From assembly GCF_020921035.1 (NCBI RefSeq), contig NC_063150.1, forward strand, positions 29,559,826-29,623,825: 64,000 nucleotides of DNA, read 5' to 3'. This DNA comes from Rhodamnia argentea. Taxonomy: Eukaryota; Streptophyta; Magnoliopsida; Myrtales; Myrtaceae. Positions 44,702 through 54,961 of the stretch are shown here, in pieces. The first letter of the stretch is position 1. Each line of letters starts with the position of its first letter. The position numbers and the translations under genes are program-made. A model generated the notes under the pieces. That model was not told where the DNA came from and made no database searches. It worked only from the letters and a program-made list of their open reading frames with translations.

Positions 44702-46636
44702 TTGGATGGAGTAGGTTTTGAATTTGTTGGAAGTCGAGGTGGAACCTCAACCTTGTTGATTTCGTCGTTGGAAGCGACGCGTCTGTTGGAAAGTGGATGC
44801 CAAGGGTATTTGGCGACCGTATTGGATGTATCGGTGGAGGAATCGAAGATTGAGGACATCGCAATAGTTTGCGAGTTTCCGGATGTCTTTCCTCGAGAAC
44901 CGCTCGGTTTACCGCCAGAAAGGGCGATAGAATTTGTAATAGAGTTAGCTCCTGGGACGGAGCCGATCTCTAAAGCACCATATAGAATGGCGTTGTCGGA
45001 ACTCAAGGAATTGAAGGTGCAGATGCAAGAACTGTTGGATAAAGGATTTATCCACCCCAGGGCGTCGCCATGGGGAGCACCAGTATTGTTTGTCAAGAAG
45101 AAAGATGGATCTATGAGGTTGTGTATAGATTACGGGCGGTTGAATCAAGTAACGATCAAGAATAAGTACCCACTGCCTAGGATTGATGATCCGTTCGATT
45201 AGTTGCAGGGAACATCGGTGTTTTCTAAGATTGATCTACGTACGGGATACCATCAGTTGAGGATCGGGAAAGAAGATATACCGAAGACGGCATTCGGGAC
45301 GCACTATGGACACTATGAGTTCACAGTGATGCCGTTTGGTCTTACGAATGCTCCCGCTGCTTTTATGGATCTGATGAATAGGGTGTTCAAAGAGTTCTTG
45401 GATCTCTTTGTGATCGTATTTATAGACGACATTCTGGTGTACTCGAAGAGCCTAGAGGAGCACGAGCAACATCCGAGGGTAGTTTTGGAAACTCTAAGGG
45501 TACATCGCCTTTATGCGAAGTTTAGCAAGTGCGAGTTTTGGTTAACTCGTGTGGCGTTCCTAGGCCACATGGTCTCGGGAGAGGGAATTGAAGTAGATCC
45601 ATCGAAGATCGAGGCGCTTATGGATTGGCCAAGACCGAAGACAGTGACGGAGATCAGAAGCTTCTTGGGTTTGGCAGGCTATTATAGACGTTTCGTGGAA
45701 AGATTTTCAGCTATAGCCTCACCTTTAACTAAGCTACCGAAGAAGGATATGAAGTTTGAATGGACGGACAAGTGTGAGCGTAGTTTTCAAGAGCTTAAGC
45801 ATAAGCTAACTACGGCTCCGGTGTTGACGATTCCGTCCGGCTCGGGAGGTTTCGAGATCTACAGTGACGCGTCTCTCGTAGGTCTGGGTTGTGTGCTAAT
45901 GCAACATGGAAGAGTGGTAACGTATGCGTCTCGCCGATTGAGACCCCACGAGTTGAACTATCCAACGCACGACCTAGAGTTGGCTGCGGTCGTGTTCGCT
46001 TTGAAGATCGGGAGGCATTATTTGATTGGAGAAAGTTTTCAAGTGTATACCGATCATCAGAGCTTGAAGTACATGTTCTCTCGTAAAGAGTTGAACATGA
46101 GGCAACGCCGATGGATGGAACTTCTTAAGGATTATGATTGTGAGATCCTATATCATCCGGGCAAGGCGAATAAGGTTGCGGATGCCCCGAGTAGAAAATC
46201 GGTGATTGCTCAATTATGTGTACATGAATGGCGTTTGCTCGAGCAAGTAAGAGACTCGGACTTCAAATTGGAAGTGAGTCGTCTGTCGAGTCTCGTAGCT
46301 ACATTGAGAATTGAGCCGGAGGTGCGGACTAGAATTAAGACCCCGCAGTCGACGGATGCCACTATTCAGAAGATTCTCCAAGAAGATGTAGCTAAGCGAA
46401 GAGTCGATTTTCAAGTGGCCGAGGATGGGATATCGAAGTTTAGAGGATGTCTAGTTGTGCCGGTCGATGAAAGTTTAAGGGAGGATATCTTATCGGAGGC
46501 ACATCGTAGCGCTTATAGTATCCATTCTGGAAGTACGAAAATGTATCGGAATCTGAAGCAACACTACTGGTGGAATGACATGAAAGCGGATATAGCCAAG
46601 CATGTGGCTAAGTGTTTGACTTGTCGGCGGAGTTAA
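44702..46636 (+). pseudogene. Ty3 reverse transcriptase, RNase H and integrase zinc domain, interrupted
   Basis: Stops TAG at 44690-44692 and 45200-45202 interrupt an otherwise continuous frame; each replaces what is normally a glutamine-type codon in this family. The polymerase shows [41 protein letters not shown] and the active-site box FIDDILVYS near 45420. RNase H follows ([36 protein letters not shown]). The integrase zinc-binding HHCC region ends with CLTCRR at 46630. A one-base insertion there closes the frame at 46636. Domain order and spacing are those of Ty3 chromoviruses. Confidence 0.92.
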
Positions 46637-47759
46637 GGCGCAAAGACTCGTAAACCCGGGAGGTTTGTTGCAGCCTTTGGAGATTCCGGAGTGGAAATGG
46701 GAGCATATCACGATGGACTTCGTGATGGGATTGCCAAGGAGTCAAAGAGGACATGATTCAATCCGGGTTGTGGTAGACCGATTGACGAAGTCGGCGCACT
46801 TCATTCCAAGAAGAAAAGACTTCGCTTTGGACGGATATGCAGATTTGTATATGAGGCACATTGTGAGACCGCATGGAGTGCCGGTGACGATCACCTCGGA
46901 TCGTGATCCCAAGTTTACTGCCACGTTTTGGAAGAGTCTGCAGAGCGCTTTAGGAACGAAGTTGCGATTCAAGACGGCCTATCATTCGCAGACGGATGGT
47001 CGGCCCGAAAGGACTATTCAAACTCTGGAGGATATGTTGAGAGCCCGTGTATTGGATTTCAAGGGTAGTTGGGAAGAGCAGTTGCATTTGGTTGAGTTCG
47101 CCTACAACAATAGTTTTCTTCAGAATATTAAGATGGCACCGTTTGAAGCGTTGTATGGTAGAGCGTGTAGAACGCCGGTTTGTTGGGACGAGGTAGGTGA
47201 AAGGAAAATCACCGGTCCCGAGTTGGTGGAACAATCTATGGAAGTGGTCAAAGTTATCAGAGACAGATCGAGAACCGCTCGTAGCCATCAGAAGAGCTAT
47301 GCAGATAGGAGGCGTAGGCCTCTGGAGTTCCAAGTGGGCGATCATGTTTTTTCGAAGGTGTCGCCTATGAAAGGGACGTCTCGTTTTGGCAAGAAAGGAA
47401 AGTTGAGCCCCGGATATGTCGGGCCTTTTGAGATTTTGGAGCGGATAGGAAATCTGGCATATCGTCTTGCGTTGCCACCAAGATCGGCTCAAGTGCATAA
47501 TGTATTCCGTGTGTCGATGTTAAGAAAGTACGAACCGGACCCCGTTCATGTCCCGAGTTATGAAGAAATTGAGCTAGATGAGCGAGCTACGTACGTGGAA
47601 CGGCCGGTCGGAATCGTGGATACGAAATAGCAAGTACTCCGGGGTAAGACGATTAAGTTAGTCAAAGTGGTTTGGCAATACCATGGAACCGAAGGAGCTA
47701 CCCGGGAGAACGAAGAAATTATGAAGAGTAGCTACCCGTATCTTTTTGAAGAATCGTGA
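46637..47759 (+). pseudogene. Ty3 integrase core and C-terminal tail
   Basis: After the frame change the integrase core continues: WEHITMDFVMGLPRSQRGHD, TITSDRDPKF, AYHSQTDGRPERTIQTLED. These hold the DDE triad. Next come FEALYGRACRTPVCW and the GPFEILERIGNLAYRLALP module. The frame stops at 47630, but the same frame goes on with VLRGKTIKLVKVVWQYHG and ENEEIMKSSYPYLFEES to 47759. That tail is the chromodomain-like C-terminus found in this group, here with one extra stop. Confidence 0.9.
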
Positions 47760-47790
47760 TCGCACTGTAATTTCGGGGACGAAATTTCCT

Positions 47791-47804
47791 AAGGTGGGGA
47801 GAGT
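47791..47804 (+). other. Polypurine tract of Ty3 element
   Basis: AAGGTGGGGAGAGT, adjoining the start of the 3' LTR at 47805; this is the plus-strand priming site. Confidence 0.85.
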
Positions 47805-50800
47805 TGTGACGCCCGGGAAATTCGAACCATGTAAATTGCTCGAATTCAATAAAAAGGAAGAGAATTGAATTTTAGTCGGTGCAAATTTTGGATCGCAAGG
47901 ACAAAAGTGACGAATTTGGACTAATCCCGAAATGTCGTTCGATTTCGATTGGGTCTCGAAATCGTGATCGCCACGAATTAGGATTTTTATTCTTCGAGCC
48001 TAAACTTTTCCGGACCCAACCTAGCCCGTGAAAATCCAAATTTTATTCCCAATTGGTTGAGCCAAAAATCCGATCGGTCCCGATTTGTCAAATTACCGAA
48101 TTTCCCTCAATAATGCACATAAGACAAGATATTTAAAATATCTTGTGGACCCCATCTTCAGTCAATCCTCAGCCACCCACCAGTCAATGCCCACGTGACT
48201 TTCTCTCTCTCCCCCTCTTCTTCTCTTCTTCTTCTTCCTCTTTTCTTCTTTGGTTTTGCAACGCTACGCCCTTCACCCGACGCCTTCTGCTGCTGTGTTT
48301 CGCCGACCCACCACCTCCAGCCACTTCCTCCGACAGCCGGCCTCCTCCGCCACCTCACCACCTCCACCTCCGGCCGCCGCAGAACCACCGGGAAGCCCAG
48401 AACAGCCCCGACGCCGGTCTGCTCTGTTTCGCGTCCGTGGGCTGCCCGGGCCGCTCCAGCCGCTCCACACCACTTCCGACCACCATCCACCACCACATCA
48501 CCTTCCCTTCGACCTCCAGACTTCGACCCACCGCCGTGCACCGCCTCGAACCGCCACGAACAGCCCCGGAACAGATTTGAAACCCGTCTGCCCTATTTCC
48601 GTCGCCTGAGTTGCAGCTGCAGTTCCGGCCGTCTCCGCCGCCTTCCGCCGCTCACCACCGCCACCGACGACCTCCTTAGAGTCCTATCTCGTGCCTCGGA
48701 GCTTGTGGTGGCCGGCCGCCGCCCGTAGAGCCCGATTTGAGCCCCGATCGGACCTCCCCTGTTCTGCCGTTTTCCTCTGTTTCTGCTCTGCAATTCTGTA
48801 CAGCTGCTGTTCGGCCGCTTCCAGCCGCTGTCCGCCGCCCCCAGCTGGTCCCGAAGGTCGTCCTCGACCTGTAGGTGAGTCCCCCAGCCTTCCCTAGCCT
48901 CGCTTCAGCCCGCGAGATCGTTTTTCCCCCAAATTCAGCCCGGTTTCCCCTGTTTTTACCTCTGTCGGTTCTGTTTTTCAGCTTCCGTCGCTCGCCGGAC
49001 CTCCAATCGCTGAGCTGCTACCGTTTGCAGCGATTTCACAGCCGAACTTGTCACTGTTTTCGGCCGTGAACAGTGCCGCCGGTGAACAGTGTTTCCGGCG
49101 TGAACAGTGTTTTCCGCGTGAATAGTGAACTTCGGCCCCGGTCTCAAAAATCGTGCCCGACCCGACCTCGACCACCGTTTTTGGTGAGTTGACCCTAATC
49201 CTTGGTTAGGGCGCTAATTGCGCCTAGAAGTAGTTAGCTAGTCGATAGGGAATTTAGGTAGATTTGATTATGGTCGGATTAGTTAGAAACTCGGTTTAGG
49301 GTAAATGGCCATAATCGATTAAATTAGAATTGTCTGTGGCTAATTGTTGATAAATGAATTTGACTGTATGTGGTGATTTGATCGCGAGCGAGCGATAGGT
49401 TAAAGACGAGCGATCGATTGACAATTATAAATCGAATTGGCTAATCAATGAATTTGGCATGAAATTGAGCATTTATGTGGCCTAATCGAATTGGTTTATT
49501 CGTGTTGAATTGATGACTTTGTTTGGGCGGATCGCCACGTTGAAATGTTGATTTGAGTATCCTGGATGCTCGTTGAGTGAGTTGGCGTCCGCTTGAGAAT
49601 TAATTGTTCTGTGTATCTTTGCGGTGTCTATTCGGTAGTCTGCATATGCATATGACCGTGTGCAAGATCAAAGACATATTTTAGCATGAAAATGGCCTTG
49701 GGGCCGAGTCTTTGAGCACGTTTGTGTGAGCATCCGGCCTAAATCAAAGAGAATAAATTGATTGATGTGTCGGGTGTCTTGTATGGTCATATGAAGGAAC
49801 GATGATGGGTTTTCCTGGCAAGTTCGCACTGTACACATAGTACACACGGTACCATTTTTATGGAACCACACGACTTGCTAGAAGCACGATAATTCATGTC
49901 CCGTATGGTACGTACGGTTTTAAGGGATTATCGGATGCCGGTCGCAGCTTGTGATGGACCGAAGCCCCGTATAGGGATGCCTACTTGCCGTGCCGTGCAG
50001 GGTGCACCGGATACACCGCTTGTAGTAGCCGTTGCCGAGAGGGAAAAGGAACGTAGCCCGGTCCTGCGGGAAGAATGCGGGATCGCATTAATTGTGAGAG
50101 TCGATCACGCCGGTCGCGTGGATCCTCATCACCGTGGCACCAAGGACGCGATCATCGTTAATAAATGGACTCGTGTGGTGTCCAGTGCATACTTGTGAGT
50201 GTGATGCATGTTCGGATGGTTGTCTGATGTGGCCGTTGAGTGGAGTCAAGCATTGCATTATGTGTGGCTCAAGGCTGGTAAGTATGCATGTGGGTGATTA
50301 TTGTCATGTGATACGATTGTTGGATATATGGTTATATCGTGGTGTTATAATCCTCGTGGTTAGGATGTTTTAGGTGAATCGGTGTCCTAACCGAGCTTAG
50401 GCTTGATTCACCGAGATTTATATCTCACCCCGTTGTGGGAACCACTTTCGAGTCCCAAGTGATGGAGCTTTGCGGATACCAAGGCCAGGTTATGAGAGTA
50501 GTCTTTTGGAGTAGATGAGAAGTTAACCTTATCTGACCTAGTAACCTTTTGAGGTCTTAGTGAGCTACCCCGAAGTATGGGGTTGTATATATTTATGTAG
50601 CTCAGTAGGGTTAAGACTCATCTGTTGTCTTGTAACTACGTATGCTATTTTTGATTATCTGCCTTGGTATGTATCTCCCGCTATGCTATCCCTATTTGTT
50701 TATATGTTGTCCGGGAGTAAACCGTTTCCGCATGCGTATATAGTTGAAAGGTCGATAACGTGCTTGGGACGTTATCCTTCGTGACCTCGTGGTGATTTGG

Positions 50801-50836
50801 TAGGGATGTCGCGGGCTCGAGAGTCGGGGCGTGACA
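47805..50836 (+). repeat. 3' LTR of Ty3 element (3032 bp)
   Basis: Matches the 5' LTR with scattered substitutions and a few short indels (near 48535, 49080-49100), by eye roughly one to two percent. It is followed by the GTTCT duplication. Confidence 0.93.
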
Positions 50837-50841
50837 GTTCT

Positions 50842-51265
50842 TCCGACCGGACTCAGCACGCTAAGGGTTTTGATTCTCGTACGGCTTCTTGAGGCAGAGG
50901 AGCTCCTTCCGGCGGCCGGAGTTCATCTTGATCCTTCGGCTGCGCTCGGAGTTGTTTTCCCGCGACCGCAGGCTCACCGTACAAGGCACTTCCAGCGACA
51001 GCTTCGCGGCGGAGAGCTGGAGCGGGACGATTTTCCCGTCGGAGAAGAGCTCGTCGGCCAAGAGCACAACGACTACATCTTTGAGGCAGAACTCAAAGTC
51101 TCCCCCGAGGGGCGGGGGGGAACCCCCACAGATCCGCCACGGGACGAGGGGGGAGGCAATCGGCTTGGGCAAGGGGTCACCGTCGGGAAGTCGCGGCTGA
51201 AAAAGGTGTGGGGGTTGAGCCATCCGTACGCCTATGCAAGGGAAAGAGGCAAGAAAAAAAAGGAA
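50842..51265 (-). pseudogene. Captured host gene fragment, first half
   Basis: The minus-strand frame 51223-50861 contains GGDFEFCLKDV, LLADELFSDGKIVPLQLS and RRKELLCLKKPYENQN. This order (DFEF, ADELFSDGK.VPL, then W/KELL.LKK.Y) is that of a conserved plant protein family of unknown function. It runs off at a stop near the Ty3 insertion and continues in 39907-39446. The unusual G-run and repeats (51108-51150) have probably disturbed the frame upstream. Confidence 0.6.
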
Positions 51266-51271
51266 AAAAAA

Positions 51272-51421
51272 ACCTCAAAATGTAAAAAACGAAAGTGTCC
51301 CTATTCAGGCCCTTGTTTGAACTGAAAGAAGGCACTTCAAGCCCCTTTTCGAGACAAGTTACACTTCGGGCCCTTCATTGAGAAAATAAGTGTAGTTGGG
51401 GCCCCTTTTTGGCATTTTCCC
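51272..51421 (-). repeat. Right terminal inverted repeat of Mutator-like element
   Basis: Reverse complement of 39293-39443, ending at 51421 with GGCATTTTCCC. Confidence 0.88.
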
Positions 51422-51430
51422 TACGATATA

Positions 51431-52720
51431 TTTTCAGTCCAACATATAAAGGTGCATTGCAAGCAAGCATATGCTCTGAATATTCTTTGTAGCTTTCTCC
51501 AAACAACAGAGTGGATCAAATTTTCTAATTTAACAAGGATAAAAATCAGCAACCACAGACTGATCAGGAATGGAAAAGCAATGGAGATTGACCCCTTCAA
51601 CAACATTCGCAGAGACAATATTGTAGCAGTCCTTACTCAAACAAGTTGAGTTTGAAAAGGTGTCAGGTAGCAATCATATAAGACAAGCATGGCTAGGGTC
51701 CGCTCGATTACATGGGTTGGTTTTAGGACCCTCATGGATTTAGTCCTGGGTCGTCGCACCACTTCATGAAGGTTGCTGGTCATTTCTAGGTTTCAGATTG
51801 TGGCAGAAGATATGGTCTTTACTTGATCATGCTGCTTTGAGATGATGCTAGAGAGTTTCTGTTCTCTTAGAAGACAAACGAAGAAATGGTATAAGGATGT
51901 GAAGTATATCGAATACCACTTCCATATCAGATGATGTGCCTTTTTCTAGATGGAGGAGAGAAAATCAAACAAATTACCAAGTCATTGTAGTTGTTATAGA
52001 GCCGTTCATCCATGGAGCATAGATTCAACTTCTGAAGACTTGGTAATCTGCAGGGCAACTTGCTGAATAAACTACATCTCAAAAAATTGCACCCTTAATC
52101 CTCAACTAAGCCATGTCTTAAAAGTTTTAGAATCCGTCGGAATTTCATTAGGCTGCTGAGGAGGTGGCTGCTCGGGAGAACAGCATCTTATTCCCTGCCT
52201 TCTAGGAACCATGATTGGGAAAAATAAAAGCTTAGGGGGAGTATTATATAACAAACAGAAACTTATTGTCCAAAATGGTAAAAAAAATTGGTGCTCAGTA
52301 CCAAACATGATTGACTTCTGTTACTATTTCTAGTGGGGTGCCTCAGCAACATCAACATTTCAGGATAAAGATGCCTATTGCGAGGGTACTTTCACAATCT
52401 GGTATAGTCAATCCTTTCAAGATATTAAAATTTGCACAGGAAAAGCTCATTAGTTTCTAATCTTCTTTGAGTTATGCTAAAGAGACATAAGAGAAATTCA
52501 GGAGAAACGGCACAAGGATGTAAGATTCATCAGAAGCCATTTCCATATCAGGTGATGTGCCTTCTTTAAGCTGGAGGAGAGGAAGTCAAACAAATCGCCC
52601 AGTCGCGTGGTTGATATGCACTAATTCATCCTTGGATTAGAGGAGGGGAAAACAGATAAAACCTCTGAAGACCTGAAATCTGCAGGGAAACCTGCTGAAT
52701 AAACTGCAAACTGGGTCAAA
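51431..52720 (+). repeat. GLP-unit flank with duplicated promoter relic
   Basis: Positions 51455-51560 match 56425-56535 (CATTGCAAGCAAGCATATGCTCTGAAT). A gene-less copy of the proximal GLP promoter lies at 52034-52080 (ACTTGGTAATCTGCAGGGCAACTTGCTGAATAAA); the functional copy is at 52670-52700. The upstream block encoding KDV..IE..HFHIR precedes both (51890-51930, 52520-52555). So the upstream region is itself duplicated in tandem. Confidence 0.75.
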
Positions 52721-52730
52721 CATTTTCATC

Positions 52731-52738
52731 TATAAAGT
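52731..52738 (+). promoter_or_regulatory. TATA box of GLP gene
   Basis: CATCTATAAAGTGAGATC, about 105 bases before the ATG at 52839. Confidence 0.8.
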
Positions 52739-52838
52739 GAGATCATGTTGCCATGCAACTCCTCACTCCCCCTGAAGCAACACTAGCTTGTGCAAGGATT
52801 AGAACTTGAGATCAAGGCCAATCCAGTCCACAACCACG

Positions 52839-53597
52839 ATGAAGTTTCTTCCAGTTAGCTTTCTCATATTGGCTTTGGCAACTGCCGCTGCTTTCGCTTA
52901 TGACCCGAGTCCTCTTCAGGACATTTGCGTGGCCACCAATGACCTCAACTCTGGAGGTTGGTCCTCCATTCTTGCACTGTTCATATCTTTCAATTCTGCC
53001 TAATGATGTCCAAACTATAATGCCAATTCTTTTTCTTATGCAGTATTTGTGAATGGAAAGTTCTGCAAGGACCCAAAACAAGCAACAGCTGATGATTTCC
53101 TCTTTACGGGGTTCAGGAATCCTGGAAACACATCGAATCCGCTTGGATCAAAAGTCACACCGGCTTTCATCGACCAATTTCCGGGACTCAACACTCTTGG
53201 AATATCCATGGCTCGCATTGACTTTGCTCCCGGCGGCCTAAATCCTCCCCACACTCACCCACGTGGCACCGAGGTTCTTGTCGTGGTGGAGGGAACATTA
53301 CTTGTTGGCTTCGTCACATCCAACCAATTAAACAACACTCTATTCACCAAAGTCCTGTACAAGGGGGACGTGTTTGTGTTCCCTATTGGTCTCATTCACT
53401 TCCAGTTGAATATTGGAAACACATACGCTCTGGCGTTTGCCGGTCTAAGCAGCCAGAACCCAGGAGTCATTACCATTGCTAATGCCGTCTTCGGAGCAAA
53501 GCCACCCATTTCTGCTGATGTTCTCACCAAGGCCTTCCAGGTGGACAAGAAGGTTGTTGACTACCTCCAGGCGCAGTTTTGGTATGACAACAACTAA
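52839..53597 (+). CDS. Germin-like protein (subfamily 1 type), 223 aa
   Basis: Exons 52839-52956 and 53044-53597 flank an 87-base GT-AG intron, the shortest among the GLPs here. The protein starts with the signal peptide [20 protein letters not shown], followed by [12 protein letters not shown]. Both germin cysteines and the full metal site (His109, His111, Glu116, His158) are present. Candidate N-glycosylation sites are Asn68 (NTS, absent in the other plus-strand copies) and Asn136. It shares features with the minus-strand gene ([13 protein letters not shown]) as well as the plus-strand pair ([10 protein letters not shown]), so it stands between the two groups. Expected to be a secreted Mn cupin of the cell wall; activity not predictable. 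Very likely functional. Confidence 0.95.
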
Positions 53598-53713
53598 AAG
53601 TGTCTGTGATCAACATCACTCACACAGAGCAATTGAGTCATGACTTGCAAAATTTACCTTTTCTTCCATGTGGTTGCTCTACACACTATGTCCCTCATGT
53701 ATGATTGATTTCA

Positions 53714-53719
53714 AATAAA
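53714..53719 (+). terminator. Polyadenylation signal of GLP gene
   Basis: AATAAA 117 bases after the stop codon. Confidence 0.65.
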
Positions 53720-54063
53720 AGATCGTTACCTCTCTCTTGACTGATTTGGAATAGAAGTTTGTTAGCTCTCTCTCTCTCAGGCGCGACAACAATAATTGGA
53801 TTTATGCCTCAAACAAATGGCTATAAATGCAAAACGAATCGCTCATCCTGTCTGGAATTGTGCAGTAGTGGTAAAATATGTAGAATTTGGAACTCAGAAG
53901 GAATTTGTCTGAGATCCACTGTTGCTTCCCATCAAGGAAATGTGTACTCTGAAAAGGGTATCATTGAAAGAATGTTCTACCCTAAATCTTGTGAGTGGGT
54001 TAAGAGATTGTTTGAAGAAATCATCAGGGTCATCATTTATGTCAATTTCTCTAAGTTACTTTA

Positions 54064-54958
54064 GGGTGCACATGATAACACTTCTAGAAGTGGATTTTTG
54101 CTCTAGAAATGCTTTTGGAGCAAAAATTCGTTTGGTAATGTAACTTCTGAAGCATAAATCCATTTGGTAAAAAGTTTTAATTTTGAAAAAAAATTTCCAC
54201 TTCTGAAGTTGGTTTTCTACCAATTTGAGAAGTTAAACAAAAATAGCTTCTCCAACTCAATAAGTACTTCTCGCCTCACCTTCTTTTTATTAGGCCCTCA
54301 CCTTCTTTTTTATCATACCCACCTTCGCCAACCTCTATCGCTGCGGACCATCGCCGCCCATCACCGACCACCACCGGCCGCCGCCCACGACCACCACCAA
54401 CCGCCGACCATTGCCTGCCCCTACCCACCATAGATCTCCGCCCGCCGCTAACCGCCGACCGCCCCCGATAGTCAACCACCACCGACCTCCGTCGGCCACC
54501 GCCCATCGCTACCCGCAACCACCGACCACCGCCACCGCCGACGACCGCCAACCTCCGCCGGCCATCGCCAACCTTCGCCAACCGCGAACACCGCCAATTG
54601 CCGATCATCACCAGCCGTGATCGCCGCCAACCATCGACCACCGCACCGGCCGCCGCCGCTGCCGAGTTGCCGTCTTCTACCGTCATAGTACAAAATAAAT
54701 AATAAATTTTTATTTAATAAAAATTATTTTTAAAGAAATTTAAATAGTTAAAAAATGAAGTATAGATTTTTCGGCCGCCGATAATAATTTTTCATAGAAT
54801 ATTTTTTTGTTAATAATGGTTCACAAGTAGAAATTTTCAACCGTTACCAAACGAACCTCTCCGATTAGAAATAACTTTTGGAGTAGAAGTAAAAAAATCA
54901 ACTTCTTGCCAAAAGTTGATTTCTGAAGCAGAAGTGTTAAGTGTTACCATGCGCGCCC
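54064..54958. mobile_element. Inverted-repeat transposon, same family as 32120-32846
   Basis: The left end GGGTGCACATGATAACACTTC pairs with the inverted right end GGGCGCGCATGGTAACACTT. It is flanked by TTA on both sides (54061-54063 and 54959-54961), as in PIF/Harbinger-like elements. Its core (54345-54670) is a long run of CCACCGACC-type repeats with strong strand asymmetry; frames across it are compositional. It lies about 470 bases downstream of the GLP stop codon. Confidence 0.78.
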
Positions 54959-54961
54959 TTA

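Larger units (their letters stand above)
39913..50836 (+). mobile_element. Ty3/gypsy retrotransposon, chromovirus type, full length but defective
   Basis: LTRs 39913-42949 and 47805-50836 flank a plus-strand gag-pol region. The 5-bp target duplication GTTCT is perfect (39908-39912 and 50837-50841). A primer-binding site (42963-42974) and polypurine tract (47791-47804) are in place. Domain order is gag, protease, reverse transcriptase, RNase H, integrase, C-terminal chromodomain-like tail, as in Ty3 chromoviruses; the 3-kb LTRs suggest the Tekay/Del group. At least two frameshifts and two in-frame stops break pol, and the protease active site is changed. The LTRs differ only slightly, so the insertion is recent and the copy was perhaps defective when it inserted. 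Confidence 0.95.
39293..51421. mobile_element. Mutator-like element with captured gene fragment, split by Ty3 element
   Basis: Inverted ends of about 150 bases begin GGGAAAATGCCAAAAAAAGG at 39293 and, inverted, GGGAAAATGCCAAAAAGGGG at 51421. Nine-base flanks TAAGATAGA (39284-39292) and TACGATATA (51422-51430) match at seven positions. The unoccupied paralogous site at 56407-56415 reads TAAGATATA, from which each flank differs by one change. A 9-bp duplication is characteristic of the Mutator superfamily. The interior outside the Ty3 element is about 1.2 kb and GC-rich, and encodes pieces of one host-type protein rather than transposase, the hallmark of a Pack-MULE. Confidence 0.88.

Noticed and set aside
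54276..54686. Gly/Arg-rich 136-codon frame and its Pro/His-rich counterpart
   Set aside because: Both read through the CCACCG-type repeat core of a DNA transposon.
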